Below the pieces are notes generated by a model, which saw only the letters and a program-made list of their open reading frames with translations, made no database searches and was not told the origin of the DNA. A stretch of 14,812 nt of DNA from the NCBI GenBank assembly GCA_033763635.1, contig JANRKG010000320.1, forward strand, positions 1 to 14,812, given 5' to 3'. The position numbers were made by a program, and so were the translations under genes. Positions within the stretch are counted from its first letter, which is position 1, and each line of letters opens with the position of its first letter. This document shows positions 1 through 6,705 of this stretch, piece after piece. The DNA comes from JANRKG01 sp033763635 (GTDB lineage Bacteria > Cyanobacteriota > Cyanobacteriia > GCF-001939115).

Positions 1-2
1 CC

Positions 3-245
3 ACTCAACGGATGCTTAATGTTGTCTGTAGCTACAGAACCGCAGGGCGCAGTCGCAACTCGAATGCCAACACTGCCCTGGTCTTTGATCCCCCCTCCAA
101 TGTCAGAACAGCGCCCAACGGCAGCATCTTGTGTACCGTCAAAGCCCAGAGCAGAGTGAACACCTACGGTTCAACAGGCCCCTGGTACTACACGGATGCT
201 TGCGGCACGATGGGAGTCATCCACTCCAGCCAGGTCCGGTTCTAA
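3..245 (+). CDS. 3' end of a secreted or envelope SH3-like domain protein (5' truncated)
   Basis: The reading frame is already open at the window edge, so the true start lies upstream; the first ATG (12) need not be the start. The last ~55 residues resemble a bacterial SH3-like domain of the type found in cyanobacterial exported proteins: a DPPSNVR stretch, a strand with LCTV, a GPWYYTDACG segment and a closing IHSSQVRF strand. Two cysteines (in LCTV and DACG) could form a disulfide, which would suit an extracytoplasmic location. Such domains usually bind cell-wall peptides or other envelope ligands, but no catalytic domain is visible in this fragment. The assignment rests on pattern recognition of the C-terminus only. 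The next gene lies on the opposite strand 54 nt away, so the two genes converge. Confidence 0.6.
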   Translation, partial: TQRMLNVVCSYRTAGRSRNSNANTALVFDPPSNVRTAPNGSILCTVKAQSRVNTYGSTGPWYYTDACGTMGVIHSSQVRF

Positions 246-299
246 CGAGGTTGCAGTCAATCCTTCATGGACTTCATGCGATCGCATCAGGGCAGGACA

Positions 300-698
300 T
301 CAGGGATGCAACCTGGATGCTGCCAGGTAGGGCACCACGAGAATCACTGCCAGCACGATCGGCCAGAACTTTCCGGCAGCCAGGTTGTAGTTGCCAAGCA
401 CCACATCCCAGGATTGCCTGAGCAGCACCAGGCCCATAAAGGTCTCAAATCCGATCGTCAGGGCACACCACCCAATCCCGATCGCAAGAGCTTGCATCGG
501 TGCAAGTTGCATCCAGACCACAAACGTGGCAATCAAGAGGGCAAAGAGAACTGCAAGGGCGATCGTCTCTACCTGACTGGCTCGAAGTTCCCCAAGCTTG
601 GGTGCGATCGCCTTCTCTCGTACTGCACCCCCAATCACAGCAGTCACCAGCATCACCAGCCAAACAATCATTGACATGAGGACCAAGTTCAAGGACAT
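300..698 (-). CDS. Small four-helix integral membrane protein, function unknown
   Basis: 132 residues. Four hydrophobic segments are visible at about residues 4-24, 45-64, 69-92 and 111-127, with short charged loops (REKAIAPKLGELR between helices 1 and 2). I do not recognise a named family. The ATG at 698-696 is chosen because a strong Shine-Dalgarno, GGGAGG (complement of 704-709), lies 5 nt upstream. The in-frame GTG at 704-702 abuts that ribosome site and so cannot use it. The gene ends 54 nt from the convergent SH3-like gene and shares the 699-1007 intergenic region, in divergent orientation, with the GlsB-like membrane protein gene. No catalytic or transport signature is visible. Confidence 0.65.
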   Translation of the reverse strand: MSLNLVLMSMIVWLVMLVTAVIGGAVREKAIAPKLGELRASQVETIALAVLFALLIATFVVWMQLAPMQALAIGIGWCALTIGFETFMGLVLLRQSWDVVLGNYNLAAGKFWPIVLAVILVVPYLAASRLHP

Positions 699-1007
699 GG
701 GCACCTCCCGGCCTGATAGTAACCAGGCGAATCATTGATGTATCTCTATTTTCTCCTGGGTTCGGCAAGGGGTCTGCGATCTTCAGCTTTTCTTCCAGAG
801 ACGCTTCCCAGTCTGCTTCTGGGAGAATAAAGCGCTCCCCTGCTATTATCCTTCCGAGAGAGATAAGCAACTTCAGTTTTCCTACTGAAGCATGAGCAGC
901 CTTCTCTCCTGTGGCAGTTAAATCTGATTCATCATGCTTGTTACTTTGTATGCATAACAAATCGACTTAACTAACTGAGTCTGTCTCGATAACAAGGAGC
1001 AATCACA
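699..1007. other. Divergent intergenic region between two membrane-protein genes
   Basis: No convincing gene. It contains two short perfect inverted repeats: a 7-bp hairpin CTTCAGT/ACTGAAG (871-877 and 884-890) and TTGTTA/TAACAA (938-943 and 955-960), the latter about 50 nt before the GlsB-like gene and a possible operator or promoter element. An open minus-strand frame runs from 960 into the membrane-protein gene but has only a TTG start, no ribosome site and heavy overlap. Confidence 0.5.
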
Positions 1008-1280
1008 ATGGGTATTTTAGCTTGGATCGTATTAGGTCTGATTGCAGGAGCCATTGCAAAGGCAATCTATCCTGGTCGTCAAGGGGGCAGCATCCTGGGC
1101 ACCATGCTTCTGGGAATTGTTGGTGCTTTAGTGGGTGGTTCTCTCTATAACCTGCTCACCACTGGAACCCTCGCAATTACTGGAACAGGTTTGACGATCG
1201 GAGGCATCTTTGTTGCAGTATTGGGTGCGATTCTGGCTCTGTTCCTCTACTACGCTTTCACCAGCCGTGGTGCTTACTAA
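1008..1280 (+). CDS. GlsB/YeaQ/YmgE family stress-response membrane protein
   Basis: 90 residues, typical for the transglycosylase-associated (YeaQ/YmgE/GlsB) family. The opening MGILAWIVLGLIAGAIAK and the following YPGRQGGSILGTMLLGIVGALVGG are the family hallmark: glycine-rich hydrophobic helices with a short PGRQGG loop between the first two. A third hydrophobic segment spans about residues 57-84. Members are inner-membrane proteins linked to general or envelope stress in other bacteria; their molecular activity is not established and the old name does not prove transglycosylase function. The start is supported by AGGAG at 995-999, 8 nt upstream. It appears monocistronic, ended by the hairpin at 1334-1359. 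Confidence 0.9.
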   Translation: MGILAWIVLGLIAGAIAKAIYPGRQGGSILGTMLLGIVGALVGGSLYNLLTTGTLAITGTGLTIGGIFVAVLGAILALFLYYAFTSRGAY

Positions 1281-1333
1281 AGTTTGAGAGTCATCGATTT
1301 CTAATTCAAGTTTGTTTGACGTGTAGATGAGAG

Positions 1334-1359
1334 GCCCCTGTGTGTAGCAGGGGCTTTTT
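1334..1359 (+). terminator. Rho-independent terminator after the GlsB-like gene
   Basis: A perfect 7-bp stem GCCCCTG/CAGGGGC (1334-1340 and 1348-1354) with a 7-nt loop is followed directly by five T. It lies 54 nt after the stop codon. Confidence 0.85.
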
Positions 1360-1496
1360 GCATGATTAGGGAAGATGCTGCAATGGTGTACCTGGTCCTT
1401 AAGTCGGGGCAGGACATGCTGCTGACGATCGCCATCGAAGTCAAGGGAAGCAACTGGCTCGTAGGGTGGCATGGATGCTTCAGATTACGACATCAA

Positions 1497-1527
1497 AGGT
1501 TTCAAGGATGGATAAGGCTTGAAACCT
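1497..1527. repeat. Perfect 10-bp inverted repeat, 11-nt loop
   Basis: AGGTTTCAAG (1497-1506) pairs with CTTGAAACCT (1518-1527). No T-tract follows on the plus strand, so it is a poor terminator candidate. It may be an operator or an RNA hairpin; it belongs to no recognised element. Confidence 0.6.
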
Positions 1528-1610
1528 AATCTCCTTCACTTGTATGGAGTATGGAGCTAGCCACTAGCAAGTTTTCATTCAACTAGAAAAGCTACATAAA
1601 AGGTTGACTT

Positions 1611-1632
1611 TAAAGTTTTGACAAAGTTTTCA
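1611..1632 (+). promoter_or_regulatory. Tandem 11-bp TAAAG-type direct repeat upstream of the PEP-CTERM gene
   Basis: TAAAGTTTTGA is followed immediately by CAAAGTTTTCA: two 11-bp units with 9 of 11 positions identical, ending 66 nt before the start codon. The 11-bp period is one helical turn, as in binding sites of OmpR/PhoB-type response regulators. The same spacing recurs upstream of the amidase gene at 3722-3778. The regulator is unknown; function is inferred from the pattern only. Confidence 0.4.
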
Positions 1633-1698
1633 GTAGTCTCCGGTTGCCTCTCAGCTTCTCAGTAGCAGTACTTAAATTATCTTTTACTGAATAGAAAA

Positions 1699-2469
1699 AT
1701 GGGAGAGCCTACAGTCGCCTATTTTCAGCGAAAAAGCTTGGCAATTTTGAGTACAGTTGTCACCCTGAGTACTGCGTTCGTAACCATCGGCCTCACAGCT
1801 CAATCTGGACAAGCCGCAACCATTACTCTAGATTTCAATTCTCTCCCCAGTCAACAAGGCTGGAATTATTACAGTATTCCTGGCTATATTCCTGACTCCA
1901 CTGTATTTTCTACTAATGGGACAACCCTCGTTCAAAATACAATGGGGACTGGACTCTACAGTCAAGGTAGCAATTACTATCGTCTATTTGGTGCAACAAA
2001 TTCCTCCTTGCCATTCACGTTAGAAGTCAGAGCCAGAGTTCTCCAAGAAGAAACGAATGTTTCCTACGAAAACTCTTTCGGCTTTTTCCTCACCGCAAAT
2101 TTTGGTTCGGATGCAGCGGGGATTGGTATTAGCCCTAATAGAATTCAGTTTGCAGATGGTACAACAATTAATCGCACGATCGACAATCGACAATTTCACA
2201 CCTATCTTCTTAAAGGTCAGGTAGGAAAAGAATTAAGCATCTACGTAGATGAGGAGTTGATCTACAAAGGAGATTTTCTAAAAGGCAGCTATCCCAGCAT
2301 GCTGGCCTTTGGAGATGGCACAGGTGGAACCAATGCTCGATCTGAACTGACGTATTTTCGCTTTAGTCAAGATCCTGTCAATCTCCAATCAGTTCCTGAA
2401 CCAACGTTAATGATAGGAACAATTACTGCTACAGCATTAACACTTTTGTTGAAGCGTAAATCCTTCTAA
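1699..2469 (+). CDS. PEP-CTERM sorting-domain exported protein
   Basis: 256 residues. An N-terminal signal peptide has basic residues near 11-12, a hydrophobic core at about 14-33 and a likely cleavage after SGQA (residue 39). The C-terminus carries the PEP-CTERM signal: PEP at 233-235, a hydrophobic helix at about 237-251 and a terminal KRKSF. Such proteins are exported, anchored and then processed by an exosortase. The middle (about 41-225) is beta-rich, with aromatic strands and a segment IYVDEELIYKGDF that resembles concanavalin A-like (laminin G/LamG-type) folds, so carbohydrate or surface binding is plausible but unproven. No exosortase gene is in the window. The ATG has no clear Shine-Dalgarno, so a slightly later start is possible. 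Confidence 0.85.
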   Translation: MGEPTVAYFQRKSLAILSTVVTLSTAFVTIGLTAQSGQAATITLDFNSLPSQQGWNYYSIPGYIPDSTVFSTNGTTLVQNTMGTGLYSQGSNYYRLFGATNSSLPFTLEVRARVLQEETNVSYENSFGFFLTANFGSDAAGIGISPNRIQFADGTTINRTIDNRQFHTYLLKGQVGKELSIYVDEELIYKGDFLKGSYPSMLAFGDGTGGTNARSELTYFRFSQDPVNLQSVPEPTLMIGTITATALTLLLKRKSF

Positions 2470-2488
2470 ACCATTAAGCAAGTACCAA

Positions 2489-2515
2489 CCTGGCATCAAA
2501 ACAGTACGATTTTAT
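2489..2515 (+). terminator. Weak hairpin after the PEP-CTERM gene
   Basis: GGCAT-C-AAAA can pair with TTTT-ATGCC, leaving one bulged C and an 8-nt loop. No T-tract follows, so termination here is uncertain. Confidence 0.25.
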
Positions 2516-2707
2516 GCCAAGCTTCCTCTGCGATCGCAGCAGTCCAATGCCCCCTGCCAACCCTCCCTGATCCGTGACACCCATCACGCTCAGCGAAGAC
2601 CAACAACACTCCTGGCCCTCTCAAGGATCACCCGAATCTCCCTGTAACCCGATCGCTTGCTCCTGAAGTCATAGGCAGCATTCAAGCCCACCCACAGGAG
2701 ATGCATC

Positions 2708-2887
2708 ATGACCCTGCACTATCGCGGAATTGCTTACGAACCTGCGTCCTCTATTGCCCCTGCTGCTCAAGGATTGGTGACAGGCAAGTACCGGGGAGTT
2801 CTGACTCCGATCTGGGTTTCGTCTACCGCACCTGCCATGCACTCCGCTACAACCCTGCGCTATCGCGGTGCAGATTACCTGGCTTGA
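2708..2887 (+). CDS. DUF4278 domain small protein
   Basis: 59 residues. It carries the DUF4278 pattern: an N-terminal LHYRGIAYEP (residues 3-12), a central GKYRG (26-30) and a C-terminal LRYRGADY (50-57). In cyanobacteria this family consists of very small proteins of unknown function with exactly these three YRG-type motifs. The start is supported by AGGAG at 2696-2700, 7 nt upstream of the ATG. A longer open frame starting at 2701 overlaps it in another phase, but it is cysteine-rich, resembles nothing known and has the ribosome site adjoining its ATG; it is judged a shadow. A strong hairpin terminator follows at 2938. The gene appears monocistronic. Confidence 0.8.
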   Translation: MTLHYRGIAYEPASSIAPAAQGLVTGKYRGVLTPIWVSSTAPAMHSATTLRYRGADYLA

Positions 2888-2937
2888 TTTGAGTTTCGAG
2901 TTGCCATAGAGACTGATTTCTTTCCTGAGTTAACCCG

Positions 2938-2965
2938 CCCCCAGTCACAAGCTGGGGGTTTTGTT
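2938..2965 (+). terminator. Rho-independent terminator after the DUF4278 gene
   Basis: CCCCCAG (2938-2944) pairs with CTGGGGG (2952-2958) around a 7-nt loop and is followed by TTTTGTT. It is a 7-bp, mostly GC stem, 50 nt after the stop codon. Confidence 0.85.
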
Positions 2966-3279
2966 GTGCCAGAGCATTCCATGACCAGAACAGCCCAGTC
3001 CATGCCCATCCTGTTACTGCACTGGCTCGGACATCCGATCGCCCAGGCCCAATCAATGAAATCATGAATGCTTGATGCAGTGAGGTTGCTGTCTTGAACC
3101 TGGTTGCGATCGGGCAACATCAAAGATCATTGAATTTTATGATTAACCAGCAAGCCGCGCGCAGCACCGTAGCGCCCCACCCCTTTGATAGTCCATCGCA
3201 CAGTGCCCAATCAATGAAAGCAGAGTAGATCTCAGGTGGACTGGCCGATCGTTGCATCGAGCTTCCCAGCTTTTCTAAA

Positions 3280-3310
3280 TCTTATGTACAGAAAATCCTT
3301 GTACATAAGA
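3280..3310. repeat. Perfect 11-bp inverted repeat, 9-nt loop
   Basis: TCTTATGTACA (3280-3290) pairs with TGTACATAAGA (3300-3310). It overlaps the first bases of the tandem duplication that starts at 3305. No T-tract follows. It could be an operator, the end of a small mobile repeat or a recombination scar. Confidence 0.65.
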
Positions 3311-3396
3311 CAAGTCAGAGAGCCAAGTTGCCCTCAGCAGCACTCAAGCCATAAGACAAGTCAGAGAGCTAAGTTGCCCTCAGCAGCACTCAAGCC
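3305..3396. repeat. 46-bp tandem duplication (two copies)
   Basis: Copy 1 is 3305-3350 and copy 2 is 3351-3396, differing at one base (C at 3324, T at 3370). A third, aborted start (AT) follows. Near identity indicates a recent duplication. Confidence 0.9.
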
Positions 3397-3638
3397 ATCT
3401 GCTCCAGCTTCTCGATATGCAACCTCGCTACCTCCACCATGCCCTGATTCCCCCGTGCCTGCTCGATCGCTATCAACGTGGAGGCTAAAGCAGTGGCAAG
3501 CAGTGGTGACACTTACAACGCACCCATCAAAGCAACCAACTTCGCACCACATGGAACCGCGATCGGTCGGTCCTTCTCACAGAGCGATTGATAGTACCGT
3601 TGCATTTGAACCTCAATGGGAGCAGGATAGGGTTGCAT
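3390..3638 (-). pseudogene. Possible decayed coding remnant
   Basis: On the minus strand one frame runs from an ATG at 3638-3636 through a protein-like segment (QRYYQSLCEKDR), meets a TAA at 3515-3513, then continues in the same phase to a TGA at 3392-3390 with a convincing helical segment (ALASTLIAIEQARG, then VEVARLHIEKLEQMA). The first segment faintly recalls the QRYYxSLxEKDRRR start of some cyanobacterial transposases, but this is from memory and the similarity stops after about 12 residues. The source gene is unknown and the call is tentative. Confidence 0.25.
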
Positions 3639-3721
3639 TGATTCTCTAGTTCATCTCACTGCTTCTCTGGCTTACAGATACAACTGCAACTATTTCACCT
3701 TATTTAATCCTCGATCCTAAG

Positions 3722-3798
3722 TAAAGTTTCAATAAAGACAATAGTGCATTACACACCTACCTTAAAGTTTAAGTAAAGCCGTCCTGCCTTTTGTAAAG
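3722..3798 (+). promoter_or_regulatory. Array of TAAAG elements upstream of the amidase gene
   Basis: TAAAG occurs at 3722 and 3733 (11 bp apart), at 3763 and 3774 (11 bp apart) and once more at 3794. The first member of each pair reads TAAAGTTT, as in the repeat upstream of the PEP-CTERM gene at 1611. Two 11-bp-spaced pairs suggest two dimer sites for a PhoB/OmpR-type regulator. The nearest element is about 140 nt before the GTG start, leaving room for a promoter in between. Confidence 0.4.
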
Positions 3799-3936
3799 CA
3801 AACTACAGTATTTCCACTAGTGGGTTCTCATAATAGCCCCGTGTTTTCTACCGCCAGCCCTCTCTCTCAAAGAGGCTTGCAGCGGTTTACTTGACCCTGA
3901 AATGGGCTGGAGTTCTGTTTACTGGAGGCTAAAAAA

Positions 3937-5658
3937 GTGTCTACGATCGCTAAAAAAATTGCAGTGGGAGTTGCGGCCCCAGCAACATTTTTATTTCTAC
4001 CTTTAGCTGCACAAGCAGCCTCCTTTACTCTGGAAGATGCAACAGTTGCCAGTATCAACCAGGCATTTAATGCGGGTGTCATTAGCTCTGAACAATTGGT
4101 GCAGCTTTATCTCAATCGAATCGCTGCTTATGATGATCAAGGCCCTGCCCTCAACTCGATCATCACTGTAAATCCGAATGCCCTGGCAGAAGCAGCGGCA
4201 TTAGATTTAGAGCGGCGAACAACAGGGGCAAGAAGTCCACTGCATGGGATTCCGGTTATCCTTAAGGACAACTTCAATACTGTTGGCCTCCCAACGACAG
4301 CAGGGGCGACGCTCTTTAAAGACTTCATTCCTCAACAAGATGCGTTTCAAGTGCAGAAGCTACGCGAAGCAGGCGCGATCATTTTGGCAAAAGCCAACTT
4401 ATCTGAATTTGCGTTTTCAGGCGGTTCTTCTGAAAGCTCTTTAGGTGGCATTACGCGCAATGCTTATGATCCGCTGAGAACACCCGCAGGCTCTAGCGGT
4501 GGAACGGCAACGGCGATCGCTGCTAACTTCGGGGTTATTGGCTTGGGGACGGACACAGGCGGTTCAATTCGCAATCCTTCAGCCGTTAGCAACTTAGTCG
4601 GGCTTCGACCTACCATTGGGCTTTCCAGTCGTTCTGGAATTGTTCCGCTAGCACTCTCCCAGGATGTGGGGGGACCGATGACCCGCACCATCATGGACTT
4701 AGCGTATGCCCTCGATGCCACGGTTGGGTTTGATCTCAATGATCCCGTTACGGCTGCCAGCATTGGTAAGATTCCCGCAACATACACCAGCTTTCTGGAT
4801 GTAAACGGGTTACAAGGTTCCAAAATTGGGGTTGTCCGATCGCTATTCGGACCCAATACTGACCCTGAAGCAGCCAGGGTTAATCAAGTCATTGAACAGG
4901 CGCTTACTGCGCTCAAACAACTAGGGGCAGAAGTTGTAGATACTACAATTCCCAACCTGTCTGCCATTTTAGCTTCCCCGAGTTTGAGTGCGTTTGAATT
5001 TAAGTCCGATTTGAATAACTATCTAGCGCAAAATCCCAATGCACCAGTTGATTCTCTCGCAGAAATCATTCAGAGTGGTGGTTTCTTACCTTCTAACCGC
5101 AGTACGTTGATTGCCAGAAATAACGTCGCTCCTCTGGAAACCAATGCGACTTATCAGCAAATCATTCGCGATCGTCCTGGATCAACGCAGGAAAGCATCC
5201 TGCAAGCGCTCAAGCGCCTTGATGCAGACCCCCTGAACGATTTGGATGCTCTGATTTATCCCACCATCACGAGACCTGCTGGATTAATTACAACTGGCTC
5301 TAATTTCGGCTCAAACAATCGCCTCAGTGCTTTTTCTGGCTTTCCAGCCCTCACGGTTCCTGCTGGATTTACCTCTGACAATCGTGCAGTGGGGCTAGAG
5401 TTCTTAGGAACTGCCTTTAGCGAACCGACCTTACTCCGGCTCACCTATGCCTATGAACAGGGAACACAAAACCGTCGTCCGTCTACTATCGTCCCTCCAC
5501 TTAAGGGTGAGACGATTCCTGAATCTGGGCAAACGGCTGGCTTAATGGTGGTCGGGTTGATGCTATTGGGGTGGAAATTCAAGAAACAACGCCCTAACCC
5601 AGCTAACGGTGTGCCAATCGTTTCCGCCCGTCGCGTCTCAGTCGAATCATTTTCGTAA
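3937..5658 (+). CDS. Exported amidase-signature family hydrolase with PEP-CTERM-like tail
   Basis: 573 residues, starting at GTG with GGAGG at 3924-3928, 8 nt upstream. Residues 1-28 form a signal peptide (lysines at 6-7, hydrophobic core, AQA cleavage motif). The amidase-signature domain covers about 31-510: catalytic Lys110 in VILKDN, cis-Ser186 in AGSSGG and nucleophile Ser210 in DTGGSIR. The 24- and 76-residue spacings match the GatA/FAAH triad closely. The enzyme should hydrolyse an amide bond outside the cytoplasm; its substrate cannot be read from sequence. It is not GatA, being exported and longer than the ~480-residue norm. After the domain comes IPES (527-530), a hydrophobic helix (about 532-546) and KFKKQR (547-552), a Ser-variant PEP-CTERM-like sorting signal, then an unusual extra 21-residue tail. 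It appears monocistronic. Confidence 0.88.
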   Translation: MSTIAKKIAVGVAAPATFLFLPLAAQAASFTLEDATVASINQAFNAGVISSEQLVQLYLNRIAAYDDQGPALNSIITVNPNALAEAAALDLERRTTGARSPLHGIPVILKDNFNTVGLPTTAGATLFKDFIPQQDAFQVQKLREAGAIILAKANLSEFAFSGGSSESSLGGITRNAYDPLRTPAGSSGGTATAIAANFGVIGLGTDTGGSIRNPSAVSNLVGLRPTIGLSSRSGIVPLALSQDVGGPMTRTIMDLAYALDATVGFDLNDPVTAASIGKIPATYTSFLDVNGLQGSKIGVVRSLFGPNTDPEAARVNQVIEQALTALKQLGAEVVDTTIPNLSAILASPSLSAFEFKSDLNNYLAQNPNAPVDSLAEIIQSGGFLPSNRSTLIARNNVAPLETNATYQQIIRDRPGSTQESILQALKRLDADPLNDLDALIYPTITRPAGLITTGSNFGSNNRLSAFSGFPALTVPAGFTSDNRAVGLEFLGTAFSEPTLLRLTYAYEQGTQNRRPSTIVPPLKGETIPESGQTAGLMVVGLMLLGWKFKKQRPNPANGVPIVSARRVSVESFS

Positions 5659-5670
5659 ATGCCCCAAATG

Positions 5671-5704
5671 CCTTTACCTTGCTATTACCTTTACCTTGCT
5701 ATTA
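5671..5704. repeat. 17-bp perfect tandem repeat
   Basis: The unit CCTTTACCTTGCTATTA occurs twice with no gap (5671-5687 and 5688-5704), just after the amidase stop codon. No terminator hairpin was found here. Confidence 0.9.
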
Positions 5705-5788
5705 GTTTACCAACGCTCGTGCCCTGAGCTAATTTTGGTAGGGGCATGTTCATCACCGTTAAGTTTGATTTGAATCTCAATCCGTCTC

Positions 5789-5802
5789 AAAGGCGGGCCT
5801 TT
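5789..5802. promoter_or_regulatory. Short palindrome upstream of the rsbQ-like gene
   Basis: AAAGGC-GG-GCCTTT is a 14-bp dyad located 81 nt before the start of the hydrolase-kinase operon. It could be an operator; it is short enough to be chance. Confidence 0.2.
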
Positions 5803-5855
5803 AAGATGGAATGGAACGTAACGCATTGACTGGGACGTTTCATCAATCCCTCAAC

Positions 5856-5883
5856 GATCGAAATTTTTTGATCGAAGTTTTTT
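5856..5883. repeat. 14-bp tandem repeat abutting the rsbQ-like start codon
   Basis: GATCGAAATTTTTT (5856-5869) is followed by GATCGAAGTTTTTT (5870-5883) with one mismatch, and the ATG follows at once. The leader therefore ends in a T-run and has no Shine-Dalgarno. Confidence 0.85.
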
Positions 5884-6705
5884 ATGCAGCAGTTATACAT
5901 GCCCAGTAGTATCGCGAAGCGTAACAACGTTGAGGTGTTGGGGCAGGGGAAGCAAACCATCATCTTTGCTCATGGATTTGGTTCAGACCAAACCGCATGG
6001 CGACATCAAGTAGAAGCCTTTCAATCCAATTACCGCATTGTTTTGTTTGATCATGTTGGTGCCGGAAAGTCTGACATGGCGGCTTACAGTCCCCGACGGT
6101 ATAGCTCCCTGTATAGCTATGCTGAAGACTTGCTGGAATTATGTGCTGAGTTAAAACTCTCCCAAGCGATTTTAGTGGGGCATTCCGTGAGTGGAATGGT
6201 CAGTCTGCTAGCGGCTCTGATTGATCCCAGTCGTTTTAGTCAACTGATCTTTGTGGGGGCATCTCCCCGATATGTGAATGATGCTGAAACGGGCTATATT
6301 GGGGGCTTTGAGCAGTCTGATCTGGATGCGCTCTATGGGGCCATGTCTTCCAATTACTACGCCTGGGTGAGTGGCTTTGCGCCGATCGCAATGGGCAACC
6401 CGGAACGCCCAGAACTGGCAACGGAGTTTGCTAATACCCTGTCTGCCATTCGTCCTGATATTGCCCAGGCCGTTGCACGGGTCATTTTCCAATCCGACCA
6501 CCGGGCCGAATTACCTCGATTGAAGGTGCCCACTGTTATCCTGCAATCCAATAATGACGTTGCCGTGCCACTGGTGGTTGGCGATTATTTGGCAAAGCAT
6601 ATTCCTAACGCTCGATTAATTAATATTAATGCTCAGGGGCATCTTCCCCACATCAGTGCGCCGCGAGTTGTCACCCAGACGATTTCCGAATGTTTAGCCG
6701 CCTGA
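5884..6705 (+). CDS. rsbQ: RsbQ/KAI2/D14-type alpha/beta hydrolase, likely signal-sensing
   Basis: 273 residues against 269 for Bacillus RsbQ, which it matches along its whole length as I recall that sequence. Shared blocks include the oxyanion strand FAHGFGSDQ (28-36), FDHVGAGKSD (55-64), the nucleophile elbow GHSVSG with Ser101, VGASPRYVND, YIGGFE, SDHRAELP (204-211), LQSNNDVAVP with Asp225, and GHLPH with His253. The triad is thus Ser101-Asp225-His253. In Bacillus RsbQ is needed for the PAS-PP2C phosphatase RsbP to signal energy stress; plant relatives D14 and KAI2 are strigolactone and karrikin receptors. Here the next gene encodes a histidine kinase with GAF and PAS domains and overlaps it by 16 nt, so a ligand-processing receptor partnered with a kinase is the natural reading. 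A second in-frame ATG (5899) is an alternative start; neither has a clear ribosome site. Confidence 0.85.
   Translation: MQQLYMPSSIAKRNNVEVLGQGKQTIIFAHGFGSDQTAWRHQVEAFQSNYRIVLFDHVGAGKSDMAAYSPRRYSSLYSYAEDLLELCAELKLSQAILVGHSVSGMVSLLAALIDPSRFSQLIFVGASPRYVNDAETGYIGGFEQSDLDALYGAMSSNYYAWVSGFAPIAMGNPERPELATEFANTLSAIRPDIAQAVARVIFQSDHRAELPRLKVPTVILQSNNDVAVPLVVGDYLAKHIPNARLININAQGHLPHISAPRVVTQTISECLAA

Larger units (their letters stand above)
1360..1698. other. Intergenic region upstream of the PEP-CTERM gene
   Basis: No gene recognised. It holds a perfect 10-bp inverted repeat (1497-1527), a small GCTAG/CTAGC hairpin at 1556-1568 and the A/T-rich TAAAG-type direct repeats at 1611-1632 described separately. 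The last 100 nt are A/T rich and probably contain the promoter of the gene at 1699. Confidence 0.5.
2966..3660. other. Gene-poor stretch with repeats and decayed sequence
   Basis: No intact gene is supported. A 15-mer GCCCAATCAATGAAA occurs twice in direct orientation (3047-3061 and 3205-3219). An 11-bp inverted repeat (3280-3310) and a 46-bp tandem duplication (3305-3396) follow. Minus-strand remnants that read like old coding sequence lie at 3390-3638. A plus-strand open frame at 3236-3649 has a Ser/Pro/His-rich, low-complexity translation that spans the tandem repeat; it looks spurious. Confidence 0.5.

Noticed and set aside
445..960. Minus-strand 171-codon open frame, with a protein-like first half (IAGERFILPEADWEASLEEKLK)
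   Set aside because: It starts only at TTG without a ribosome site, has no nearby in-frame ATG, and its second half lies within the better supported membrane-protein gene.
1128..1472. Minus-strand 114-codon frame across the GlsB-like gene
   Set aside because: It is antisense to a clear gene and its terminator, with no recognisable protein pattern.
2701..2892. Plus-strand 63-codon open frame with many cysteines
   Set aside because: It is out of phase with the DUF4278 gene, which has the correct ribosome spacing and family motifs.
2875..3123. Minus-strand open frames opposite the DUF4278 terminator region
   Set aside because: They span the terminator hairpin and repeats and resemble no known protein.
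3305..3396. CRISPR array
   Set aside because: There are only two adjacent copies of a 46-mer with no spacers and no cas genes nearby; this is a tandem duplication.
3236..3649. Plus-strand 137-codon open frame
   Set aside because: Its Ser/Pro/His-rich translation runs through a tandem duplication and lacks any domain or ribosome site.
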